Shown: piece after piece, positions 46,187 through 56,179 of the stretch
Layout of the letters: each line of letters opens with the position of its first letter
Position numbering within the stretch: the stretch's first letter is position 1
Source of the DNA: Vicia villosa
Taxonomy: Eukaryota > Streptophyta > Magnoliopsida > Fabales > Fabaceae
DNA: 64,000 nucleotides
Direction of reading: 5' to 3'
NCBI RefSeq assembly: GCF_029867415.1
Contig: NC_081183.1
Coordinates: forward strand, 143,111,097 to 143,175,096
Made by a program: the position numbers and the translations under genes
Notes under the pieces: generated by a model
What the model saw: the letters and a program-made list of their open reading frames with translations, nothing else
What the model was told of the DNA's origin: nothing
The model's database searches: none

Positions 46187-47914
46187 TCATTGTCATAAGT
46201 AATTTGACCTTCCCTAGGTAATGGTCCGCCCTGTGCAAGTCTCAGTGCTCTAAATATCTCGAGAAACTGTTCGTCTTCAGGACGTGTCTGATGACGCGTA
46301 AGTAATGATGAAGCTCATGAGATATAAATGATAACCTCGGGTCTGACGGTCCTTCGTCATAGATAGGCACTGGTACCTGCATCGGCTGATCACCTCGTGG
46401 TGCTCTCAAACGAGGATGTGACACCGTATAATACCACGCCAAATAATCATCGTCTGTCTCATATGGTATGGTAGCAAACACAGTTGGGGAAGCATCGTGG
46501 GATCGGATCACCTGCAACACACTCTGCATATATGTAGCCCACTCAACATCCACATCAAGTGTGTCTAGATTAGAAGGAGCAATAGGTATGTACTGTCTGT
46601 ATCCAAACTGACGCATGCATCTGTCAGGTAAATATAGAACTACAGTACCATACCTCTTCAAACCACCCCGGTACAAACAGATATAATCAAAATGACGGTG
46701 CTCCCTATGATCCTCAAAAGGGCGCCAGACGATATCGTGAGGGGTCAACTGATCTAACACAGCTCGGATGTCATCCACTTTTTGCGTCCCCTGCCTATAT
46801 TCCCATTTCATCGCCCTAGCCATTGGACTATCAATGCCACATAACCCAGAAGTACATCTCTTTCCAACAGTTGGAAAATACTCATGAATCCAACACTGTA
46901 ACAAAACATTACTATTATAAATTAAACTAAATTATAATAAACTAAATTAAACTAAAAAATTAAATAATTAAGTATAACTAAATCATAAGTAAAATTTTGT
47001 ACCTGAAGAAGAGAGGCATAACCACCAAGCTGCTTGCATGAATAAAATGAAGCATCCCCTAAATATCTGTATAGAGTAACCAGTGCAGCTGCCCCCAGCA
47101 ATATCTTCCACAAGTATCCAAATCTCTCAACAGTGGTAGATATTTTGCCTCGACAAGAGTAAAAGTCTCGTCGGCAAGAATAGTACAACCTAATAGCAAC
47201 ATCATGTATGCTCTCATAGCACCTGTAAAGTTATATGCAGCTCTTTGTTGCTCAAAAACTTGCTTCAACCAATCCAATTTATAGTAAGGACCCCTTACAG
47301 AAGAAGCCTCCCTAGTTTCATCACTCAGTGAAACACCAAACAACTCAACAGATAGATGGATAGCATCATAATCTATCATGATGGTTATCTCGCCGAACGG
47401 CATATGATATGACGATGTTTCAGGATGCCATCTCTCAACAAAAGCAGATAAAAGATGCGTATCTACCCTGGCCAAACTAGTATACTGCAAAGATGACAGA
47501 CCAGATGCAACTAACCAATCATTCATCTGCCTTGGGAGCATTGTCGGAACCCATCCTATTAATTTGCTGCCATGTGCAGCAACCTTTAAGGTCGGCTTTG
47601 GTCGTCTCTCCTGAAAATAATTTGTAATATATGTGTTAATATATAAGTACATATAATTTAAAATTATTCAACATAAATTTTTAAATTATTGAACCTAAAA
47701 GAAAACATTTACGTACCTCGCCCAACCATAAGTGACAGGCAACATGGTTTTGATATCTAATCAATAAAGAAATATCAGTCGGTCCTACGGGAAATGCCGG
47801 GTGCTGCGAACCAACCTCAGGTGCAGCTCCCTGCTGTCCCTCGCCATCAGCCTCTCGACGTTGTCTTCCTCTTTGACGCATTCCGTCGATCGCACCTCCT
47901 CTTCTACGAACCAT
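46187..47914 (-). pseudogene. plant-mobile-domain (PMD) gene inside the MULE, three exons, frameshifted
   Basis: Exon 1 (47914-47717) starts MVRRRGGAIDGMRQRG and ends in a strong donor, GTACGTAAAT. Exon 2 (47610-47003) carries the PMD body: MPFGEITIMI, GPYYKLDWLKQVFE, RAYMMLLLGCTIL, YLPLLRDLDTCGRYCWG, then LVTLYRYLGDASFYSCKQ in another frame after an apparent 1-bp loss near 47090. Exon 3 (from 46895) has CWIHEYFPTVG, WRPFEDHREHR and YETDDDYLAWYYTVSHPR. It stops at 46242, or near 46187 if a second frameshift near 46310 is assumed. PMD (aminotransferase-like mobile domain, PF10536) occurs in Arabidopsis MAIN/MAIL1 and in transposons. The usual TLDDV-like motif is altered to MIDYDAI. It could instead be a captured host gene. 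Confidence 0.85.
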
Positions 47915-47993
47915 TAAAAAATAAAAATAAAATATAGTTAAAAATTAAATAAAATGCTATTAAAAATTAAATATAATATAATATAAAAAAAAG

Positions 47994-48225
47994 AACCGGA
48001 TACCCCAAGGGGGGGTTATCCGGCTGAGGAGGTGAAGAACCGGAAACCCCATTGTTGGGTTATCCGGCTGATGAAGCAAAGAATCGGAAACCCCACTCTT
48101 GGGTTGTCCAGCTGAGGACAAGGAAAACCAGAAAAATCACTCATGGGTTGTCCGGTTGGTTGCTGTCTTGAAATGGAAGAACTGGAACTGGGAGCCTTGA
48201 GTTATCCGGTTTTGGAAAAAAAATT
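47994..48225 (-). repeat. right subterminal palindromic repeats of the MULE
   Basis: Five degenerate units of about 34 bp at about 45-50 bp spacing, starting near 47994, 48038, 48083, 48126 and 48178. They have the form AACCGGA...CCCC...GGGTTATCCGGCTG. They mirror the units at 2715-2930 at the opposite end and lie just upstream of the PMD start codon. Confidence 0.8.
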
Positions 48226-48329
48226 CCTCTGATTTCACCTAGAAACGTAAATGTCTGAATGAGTGAAAAGTGAAAAAATTTGAAATTTTTACTATTTATA
48301 CAGGGGTTAATTTGTCCGAATTTTTTTTG
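48226..48329. other. MULE sequence between subterminal repeats and right TIR
   Basis: AT-rich, with no gene. It includes GGGGTTAATTTGTCCG next to the TIR, a weak counterpart of sequence just inside the left TIR. Confidence 0.5.
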
Positions 48330-48382
48330 GTAGGGGTATTGGGATAAATGTAGGGGTACGGGGTATAATTTTCTTGCCAAGT
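48330..48382 (-). repeat. right MULE terminal inverted repeat and target duplication
   Basis: TIR at 48330-48373 (ends GGGTATAATTTTC), then TTGCCAAGT at 48374-48382. Both match the left end with one mismatch each. Confidence 0.9.
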
Positions 48383-48913
48383 CTGAGCTTGGTCTGTTAA
48401 AAAATTTAAAGCCTAAGTCTGGCCTGTAGCCTATCGTAGGCTTATTTTTTGGCCTGAGTCTGACCTTTTTGAAGACCTGATTGACCTATTAGCCTACTTA
48501 AAAACCTATTTATTTGAACATTTGTAAATAAGTCATTTAACTCAATTTTATATAGACTAACAAATTAAAAGATCAATGAGATTAAATATTTGTTTACGTT
48601 GACTTATTTGATTTTACCTAGTAGCATAAATTTTGTGATACTATTTGTTTGAAAGAACTTATGGAAGCAACTTATGACATTGTTCATAAGATTTTTTTCA
48701 TCTTATTTTCATAATTTCTTTAAAATAACTAATATATATTTTTATATTTTAATTCAAAGTACAAAATATAATATAATAATGATAAAATTATTCATATTTA
48801 TTTAAATAGGCCGGCCTCATAGGCTTAAAAGGCTTTTTATATGACTTGTGGCCTAAGCCTATGTAGGCTGGGCCGTAGGCCCCTGTTAGTCGGTCTGGTC
48901 AATTTCCACCCCT
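48383..48913. other. right half of the older host element
   Basis: Rich in GGCCTAAGCCTATGTAGGCT-type words near both ends, AT-rich in the middle, ending TTTCCACCCCT. No gene is seen. Confidence 0.5.
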
Positions 48914-49129
48914 AAATACCGGTTTAGAAGCTAACAAGGCTTCAAAAGCTAGTAGTCCAGAAGATATTTCATCCTCTGAATCCTTCAAAAGCTGCCAGTT
49001 TAGAAGCTATCAAAGCTTCAAAAGCTAGTGATTCATAAGTTGTTCCAACCTCTGAATCAAATGCCACCATTCCAATTTCTATCCTCAACTTAGAGAATTG
49101 TTCTCCTTTTTCAACTCTAGTCAAGATAT
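48914..49129 (-). repeat. about 80-bp degenerate repeats flanking the nest
   Basis: GAAGCTATCAAAGCTTCAAA-type units occur twice here and once at 2450-2550, on the other side of the host element. On the minus strand they stay open in one frame (for example TTYESLAFEALIASK), so they may derive from a repetitive coding region. I do not recognise it. Confidence 0.45.
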
Positions 49130-49474
49130 AAGCAATTACTGGTTGGTCGTTAACCTTTTCGGTGAAAGGTTTCCTTTCAAGCTGATTAATGGTGCTTGGG
49201 TGCAGTTGAAAGTTGGCAGCATTTACCGTTTGATTGACAATTGTTTGTCTTCCCCTAGTGTGTTTGCAACCCCGTAGTCACCAAGGAGTCTCTCAGGAGG
49301 AGGAGGATTTTCACCCATGACTTCTTCTTCACTTTCAAAATCTGAACCTGAATGAACGGTAAAAATTTCTTCTTTAGATTCCAGTTTAGCCAACCGAGCT
49401 TGTCTGCGCCGTGCGTGCAGAGTTCTTTCAATTTCTGCGTCAAAAAGAAATTCAGCTGAGGTCTTACCTCGCAT
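49130..49474 (-). pseudogene. gypsy gag N-terminus, truncated and frameshifted
   Basis: Frame 49223-49474 starts MRGKTSAEFLFDAEIERTLH about 130 bp inside a gypsy primer-binding site and ends at a TAA. The reading continues in another frame as NFQLHPSTINQLERKPFTEK to about 49130, the family-typical continuation of gag in Athila-like elements, and then runs into unrelated repeats. All later domains are missing. Confidence 0.6.
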
Positions 49475-49602
49475 ACACAGGTTAGAAAATTATTAGTTTA
49501 ATGAACAATATAAATAAAGAAAAATATGCAAAAAATAAATTTTAGTCGCAGAGCAACAAAATTCTAATTGAACTAAATCTAAAACTCTGTTATCTTCGGC
49601 AG

Positions 49603-49620
49603 TCCCCGGCAACGGCGCCA
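49603..49620 (-). promoter_or_regulatory. gypsy primer-binding site (Athila-like)
   Basis: Minus strand reads TGGCGCCGTTGCCGGGGA, a site common in Athila and related Ty3/gypsy elements. It lies just inside the LTR end TTTTTCCGATCA. Confidence 0.85.
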
Positions 49621-50053
49621 AAAACTTGATCGGAAAAATAGCAAGTGAACTATTTTGCCTTTTGTAATACTAAGGGAAAATGCCCCGAATGTCGAATCTC
49701 AAGGACTGCTTGACGATACCGAGTTTTAAGACAATTTCAATTAAACAAAAGTTCAAAAGGGGTTTTGGTTTGTTTTGCAAATCAAGTAAATACAAACTAA
49801 TAGAACGATGAACAGAGATGAGTAGATTGCTCGGGGTGGTGAATGATTCTTCATGCAATGAATTTTCTCTCTCAATGCAACAACATACTTTTCATAGTTA
49901 ATTACCGGTTCTTAAGAATATCTAATCCTAAGACCTTAGTGAAGAGATCTTTGACCTCACAACCTAATTACTATGTCCACAGATAGTTGCAGTTATGATC
50001 AAGCATTCCAATAACAAGAACTCCCGGTTATGATAAATTATCCATAGTCCTAG

Positions 50054-50157
<104 letters not shown>

Positions 50158-50604
50158 TCTTAATCGTGTCCACAAATAATATGTCATCCAGCTACACTAT
50201 TCATTCATATTCAAAATCCGTTTTTCTGACGGATAAAGCATTACTAACAAATGAAGAACAAATTAACAAATATGAAGATTAAAATAGTTATTGCATCAAT
50301 TGAACAAATTCATCACAATTAGAATCAGGGTCACCCCTCCGCAATGGGGGGTTTAGCTACTCATAAAAATAACAGAAAACATAGTGTTAATTGTAGACAT
50401 TATAGATAAATGAAGGAAATCCAATCTTCAATGGCAAAAGCTCATAGAATTCTTTAATTCGTGCATCAAATCTGAGGTCTCTAGCCTTCTACAGTGTATT
50501 TTTCGCTCTCAATTTCGTTGAACCCTTGTCCCAACGTGTTTTCCTCCTTTTATTCCAGCGTTTCTGGGCTTTTCAGACCAAAAGGCCCATGACAGTATGT
50601 GCAC

Positions 50605-50855
50605 ACGCGTGTGGGGACGCGTTTGGGATAGTGGGACGCGTCCCATAACGCATTTGGGACAGTGGGACGCATGTGGGGACGCGTCTGGCATGCATGCAGA
50701 GTCAGGGACACGTCTGGGGACGCGTTAGGGACAATGGGACGCGTCCCGGGACGCTTCTGGACTGCAGATGGCACTTTTCACTTCCAAACGCGTCTAGGAA
50801 CACATTTTGGCAGCTGACTCCATTTTTCTTCTTCCACACGCGTCTGGGAACGCGT
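50605..50855 (-). repeat. cluster of nine ACGCGT palindromes
   Basis: ACGCGT occurs nine times in 251 bp, mostly as GGGACGCGT(C/T), with further one-base variants between (ACGCAT, ACACGT, ACGCTT). In this AT-rich window the CpG density stands out. The block lies about 200-450 bp from the LTR start on the minus strand, which is the U3 part. Confidence 0.9.
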
Positions 50856-51050
50856 TTTTCCAGTTTATTCACTTTTCTTTAGTTTCGCACTTTTCCGCCT
50901 TGATTTCTCCCATTTCATTTACCTGAGCCTACAAACACTGTAACACACAACCAAAGCATAACATAACGAATAATGAAATAAAACACTAAATAAAATAACT
51001 TAAATATAACTAAAAACAATGGTAAATATATGTGTGAAAACCACTGATCA

Positions 51051-52168
51051 GTCATTCACTTGCAAGTCAAATCATGATACATCACGAGTATAAATCACAA
51101 TTTGTCTCAAAACATCACATCATATAAGTCACTCATTTAGTCACAAAACATCACATAAATGGTTAATCACAAAACATCACATATAAGTCACACAAGACAT
51201 ATTCTGTTAATTGCATTCACAAACATCGATATCATCATACTATTCACAAAATCATCATTTAACAAGTCACAATATACAATCACGATATAGTCACAAAACG
51301 TCACAACTATGAATCACATAAGAAACATGGGACATGACTCATGTATATGCATGTGGTACCAATCGGAGCTTCATCCCCCACCACCAATTTCCAGAATCTG
51401 AGGCATAAGGCATAAGCCTTCGTCACTAATTTGTCAATCCAGGCCGTCAAAGAGTATGCATATGAAATGTGACTCGACAAACAAGACATACAGAACATAA
51501 TCATCACAATCACACATCATCACTAGGCATACGCCCACGTCACTTATACTTACCAATTATTAGAGGTAATTCAACGTCACAATTAATCATTCATCTTCAC
51601 TTAGTCACAAAATTATCATCACAAATATATACAACATCACATATTATCAATCATCACAAACATCGTCATGTTTCAACACATCATCACAATTATACAACTT
51701 CTCATATAAATAAGATCATCACAATTATCATCATGCTCGACACGTCATCACAAATACACACTTCATCAGGACTATCACAACTATCATCGTAATCAACTAA
51801 ACTAACGACAATTCGCTAGGGTTCATGCCATAAGGCTAATCACATATGATGCACATTAATAAACATATTGACAATCACAACATTATTCACAACAAAGGCA
51901 TTCAAACCGAAATCACAATTTTCGGTCGGTTCGTAGAGTAACCTCAACATGCTAATTTATCAAGTAAACTGAATCAACTTCCAATTAACATTTAACTAAA
52001 TTAGATATCATGTTAAGTATCAAAACGACAACGTCATGCTTCGGTATATCACAACAATTTGAGTTATTAAGTCAATTCAAATTAGCCTCATAATCCTCTA
52101 TAAATTAGTCTTCTAATTAACTCACTAATCCACTATCAACTAACCAAAAGTAATCACAAAGCATACTT
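51051..52168. other. AT-rich repetitive sequence, unassigned
   Basis: No coding frame is convincing. It is dominated by ATCACAA and CATCATCAC words from 51100 to 51800. It continues on the far side of element Z at 61334, so it was one stretch before that insertion. It may be part of another LTR; no ends were identified. Confidence 0.5.
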
Positions 52169-53373
52169 TGTTAGAACAAGATTTGTTCTGAGCAATTATC
52201 TTAGTTTTGATGATAACAATAATATGAATTTTGCTTAAGATAATATGGTACTCTAATCCAATGCAATTTCCTTTTCAGGAAATATATAAAGAGTATGCAT
52301 AATTCAGCGCTCAGAAGCTTTGTCTCAAGGGTTCAGCATGCAACATCAGAACATGGTCTGGCAAGACATCAGAAGATGGTCGAAGCAGAATCAGAACATG
52401 GGTCTATGGAAGCATCAGAAGAACATGAGATCAGAAGCACTGAAGTTCTGATGGTATCACGCTCAGAAGCACTTCAAGGTCAGAAGATCAGAAGATGCTT
52501 TGCACCAAGCTGTTTGACTCTGATGATATTCAAACGTTGTATTCACAAACATCAGATCAGAAGGAAGTACAAGTGGCAAGCTACGCTGACTGACAAAAGG
52601 AACGTTAAAAGCTATTAAAGGCAACGTCAGTAGACACAGCGTGAACAAGGCTCGAGGTAGTTGACAAAAGCATATAACATTAAATGCGATGCTGTACGGA
52701 ACACGCAAAGCATTAAATGCACTCAACGGTCATCTTCTCCAACGCCTATAAATATGAAGTTCTGATGAGAAGCAAGGTTAACGATTCTGCACAAAACAAC
52801 TCATATTAACTTGCTGAAACTCTGTTCTATTCAAAGCTCAGAATCTTCATCTTCATCAAAGCTCACTACATTGCTGTTGTAATATATTAGTGAGATTAAG
52901 CTTAAACGTTAAGAGAAATATCACAGTTTGTGATTATAGCTTTTAAGAAGCAATTGTAATACTCTTAGAATTGATTACATTAAGTTGTAAGGAACTAGAG
53001 TGATCGTGTGGATCAGAATACTCTAGGAAGTCTTAGAGGGTATCTAAGCAGGTTGTAACTAGAGTGATCGTGTGGATCAGAATACTCTAGAAAGTCTTAG
53101 AGGGTATCTAAGCAGTTGTTCCTGGAGTGATCAGTGTGTGATCAGAAGACTCTGGAAGACTTAGTTGCTGACTAAGTGGAGAACCATTGTAATCCGTGCG
53201 ATTAGTGGATTAAATCCTCAGTTGAGGTAAATCATCTCTGCGGGGGTGGACTGGAGTAGTTTAGTTAACAACGAACCAGGATAAAAATAACTGTGCAATT
53301 TATTTTTATCTGTCAAGTTTTTAAAGCTACACTTATTCAAACCCCCCCTTTCTAAGTGTTTTTCTATCCTTCA
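52169..53373 (+). mobile_element. element Z 5' LTR
   Basis: Runs from TGTTAGAACAAG to TTTCTATCCTTCA. A TATA box, TATAAATA, lies at 52747-52754 in a typical promoter setting (GCCTATAAATATGAAG). The 107-codon frame inside is an LTR artefact. Confidence 0.95.
52747..52754 (+). promoter_or_regulatory. TATA box of element Z
   Basis: TATAAATA, about 580 bp into the LTR. The same box lies at 60707-60714 in the 3' LTR and, inverted, in LTRs i, iii, iv and v. Confidence 0.75.
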
Positions 53374-53390
53374 ATTGGTATCAGAGCGCC
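53374..53390 (+). promoter_or_regulatory. element Z primer-binding site
   Basis: ATTGGTATCAGAGCGCC directly follows the LTR and is complementary to the initiator tRNA-Met 3' end. Confidence 0.95.
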
Positions 53391-53459
53391 GGTTCTAAGG
53401 TGCAAGCACTTAACCGTGTTTAGAAAAGATTCAGGAAGAGAAAATCGCTTCAGTAAAAG

Positions 53460-55373
53460 ATGGCTGATGAAACTGCAAAGTCTACATCTACATCTGGCTC
53501 TGCTGAGCAACACAACGGTAACAATGGTTATACTAGACCGCCGGTATTTGATGGTGAAAACTTTGAATACTGGAAAGATAAACTGGAAAGTTACTTTCTT
53601 GGTCTTGATGGTGATCTATGGGATCTTCTGATGGATGGTTACAAACATCCAGTAAATGCCAGTGGCGTAAAGCTGACAAGGCAAGAAATGAATGATGATC
53701 AGAAGAAGCTTTTCAGGAATCATCATAAATGCAGAACTGTTTTGCTGAATGCTATCTCTCATGCTGAGTATGAGAAGATATCTAACAGGGAAACGGCCTA
53801 TGACATATATGAGTCCTTGAAAATGACTCATGAAGGAAATGCTCAAGTCAAGGAGACTAAAGCTCTCGCTTTAATCCAGAAGTATGAAGCCTTCAAGATG
53901 GAGGATGATGAAGACATTGAAAAGATGTTTTCAAGATTTCAAACTCTTACTGCTGGATTGAGAGTTCTTGACAAGGGATACACCAAGGCTGATCACGTAA
54001 AGAAGATCATCAGAAGCTTACCCAGAAGATGGGGTCCTATGGTAACTGCATTTAAGATTGCGAAGAATCTAAATGAAGTCTCTTTGGAAGAGCTGATCAG
54101 TGCCCTGAGGAGCCATGAAATAGAGCTGGACGCAAACGAGCCTCAAAAGAAAGGTAAGTCTATTGCATTAAAATCCAATATCAAGAAATGCACTAACGCT
54201 TTTCAGGCTAGAGAAGAAGATCCTGAAGAATCAGAATCTGAAGAAGAAGATGAACTGTCCTTGATCTCCAGAAGGCTACATCAACTCTGGAAGAACAAAC
54301 AAAGGAAGTTCAGAGGCGTCAGAATTTCAAAGAAATTTGAACATGGAGAATCTTCTGATGACAGAAGATTTGACAAGAAGAAGGTCATGTGCTATGAATG
54401 CAATGAGCCTGGACACTTCAAGAATGAATGTCCAAAACTTCAGAAGGAAAATCCCAAGAAGAAGTTTCATAAGAAGAAAGGTCTTATGGCAACCTGGGAT
54501 GAGTCAGAAGATGATTCAGACTCTGAAGATGAGCAGGCTAACTGTGCGCTGATGGCGACAGAAGATGACGGATCAGAATCTACATCAGAATCAGATTCTG
54601 AAGAGGTATTTTCTGAACTTACTAGAGATGAGTTAGTTTCCGGTCTAACTGAACTTCTGGAATTCAAGTCTCAGATTAGTCTCAAATACAAAGAGCTGAA
54701 AAAGCTATTTGAATTTGAAACAAAGAAGCTTGAGTTGGAGAATTCTGAATTAAAAGAAAAACTTTTAAAATTATCCAATAATGTTGGATCTCCTTCTGAT
54801 TCAGAAAAATCCACTCCTAGTCTAAACCATATTCTGAAAGAATATGATTTAAGTTTCAGGAAGTTCTTATCTAGAAGTATTGGCAGAAGTCAGCTAGCTT
54901 CTATGATATATGCTGTGTCTGGAAACAAAAGAGTCGGCATTGGTTTTGAGGGTGAAACCCCATACAAACTTGAACCTGTTGATGAAATGAAATTCACATA
55001 CAAGCCATTGTATGATCAGTTCAAGTATGGCCACTCCCATGATATTAGGCACACTTCACATGCTCAAAGTTTTCACATAACACACACCAAAAAGCATGTG
55101 ACACAACCTAGGAAATATCATGAAACTCACATTAAGAATTATCATGCTGTTCCTCCTTCTGCTTACAATGTTAAACCTAAGTTCAATCAGAACTTGAGGA
55201 GAACTAACAAGAAAGGACCCAAGAAGATGTGGGTACCAAAGAAAAAGACTATTTCTTTTGCAGATTCTCTTGGCGACAAAGAAGATAAAAGTCAACATGT
55301 CATGTCACCTGGACTCAAGTTGGTCTCAACACTTGAAGGGAAGAAGGACTGTCTTCCAAGTTCTGGTACTTAA
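53460..55373 (+). CDS. element Z gag (637 codons, intact)
   Basis: ATG at 53460 lies 69 bp after the primer-binding site start region, as in X and Y. It has the copia gag domain (FEYWKDKLESYFLGLDG, MTHEGNAQVKETKALALIQK), a Glu-rich segment, the CCHC knuckle CYECNEPGHFKNEC (about residues 312-325), an acidic repeat-like stretch (DDSDSEDEQANC, SESTSESDSEE), a coiled coil (YKELKKLFEFETKKLELENS) and a basic tail with KFNQNLRRTNKKGPKKMWVP. It ends PSSGT. No stop interrupts it, so the particle protein is probably functional. The +1 frame beginning near 55258 keeps only a degraded protease opening. Confidence 0.95.
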   Translation: MADETAKSTSTSGSAEQHNGNNGYTRPPVFDGENFEYWKDKLESYFLGLDGDLWDLLMDGYKHPVNASGVKLTRQEMNDDQKKLFRNHHKCRTVLLNAISHAEYEKISNRETAYDIYESLKMTHEGNAQVKETKALALIQKYEAFKMEDDEDIEKMFSRFQTLTAGLRVLDKGYTKADHVKKIIRSLPRRWGPMVTAFKIAKNLNEVSLEELISALRSHEIELDANEPQKKGKSIALKSNIKKCTNAFQAREEDPEESESEEEDELSLISRRLHQLWKNKQRKFRGVRISKKFEHGESSDDRRFDKKKVMCYECNEPGHFKNECPKLQKENPKKKFHKKKGLMATWDESEDDSDSEDEQANCALMATEDDGSESTSESDSEEVFSELTRDELVSGLTELLEFKSQISLKYKELKKLFEFETKKLELENSELKEKLLKLSNNVGSPSDSEKSTPSLNHILKEYDLSFRKFLSRSIGRSQLASMIYAVSGNKRVGIGFEGETPYKLEPVDEMKFTYKPLYDQFKYGHSHDIRHTSHAQSFHITHTKKHVTQPRKYHETHIKNYHAVPPSAYNVKPKFNQNLRRTNKKGPKKMWVPKKKTISFADSLGDKEDKSQHVMSPGLKLVSTLEGKKDCLPSSGT

Positions 55374-55740
55374 ATCTGTTGAAGAAACTATGTTCGTAGG
55401 AGATCAGAAAAGAAAGTTTATCAGTCTTGGAACCATCTGTTTTGTTCGTTTCTAAAGCATTGATGTTTTGTTCTTGATTTTTCTGAATGCTCTAAATGCT
55501 ACAGAATATACAATATTGAAACGTTGATTGTGGACGAGTCAATAAATATCTGGTTTGATGATAAACTTGTTTCTGATGAAACAAAGCAGCTTAAAAATTT
55601 CTGCAGATACAGTTTTATCTTATCAGAAGCTGCAGAACAAAGAAGTGAATCTCCAGAAGCTGTGTATATCAGAAGTAATGGATTAGAAGATCATTCAGAT
55701 TTACATCAGCACACCTCAGAAGGAGTGTTTCCATAAGAGA
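55374..55740 (+). pseudogene. element Z pol remnants
   Basis: In the +1 frame, SCHLDSSWSQHLKGRRTVFQ (55258-55455) aligns with the protease start of X and Y, but the catalytic D-S-G reads D-S-S. A second scrap at 55524-55736, VDESINIWFDDKL followed by SEAAEQRSESPEA, aligns with the linker between integrase and RT. Everything else (integrase core, RT, RNase H) is deleted. Confidence 0.85.
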
Positions 55741-56179
55741 AATTTGATCAATTCAGAAGCAGTGATCGAAATCAGAAGGCGTAAAGCCTATTGAATATTT
55801 CACACCTGTCATCCATTATCTAATGATGAACACGTGTCTCTACGGTCAGTACGAAGCGTGCAGTTGAAAAGACGCCGACCTAGGTAACTGTTTTAAATCA
55901 TCTCGTTTACCACGATCTCTCTCCTCACGTCACTCGTCATTTAATGAAAATGATTTCTTTTGATTCTGAAACTATTCATTTTGTTTATTTATTCTTTTTC
56001 ATTCTCTATTTTATATTCATCTCCTTATATTCTTTTCAAATCATATCATACATCTTTTTCGCTCCCTTGTCTCTCTTTCTTCTTGCATTCTCTCGTTTGA
56101 AAAGTTCTTAGCCGTTTTCTAAAACCCTAATCAAAAACCCAGTTCTCTTCTCCTGTTCGTTTTTGTTCATTCTGCATCC
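55741..56179 (+). promoter_or_regulatory. element Z spacer before ORF3, possible internal promoter
   Basis: No ORF. It holds CCTCACGTCACTCG (55922-55935), two TATA-like words (TTTATATTCATC near 56010 and CTTATATTCTTT near 56027) and a pyrimidine-rich leader (CTCCCTTGTCTCTCTTTCTT) up to the ORF3 ATG. X and Y have the same order of blocks. It could be a promoter or the acceptor region of a spliced RNA. Confidence 0.45.
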
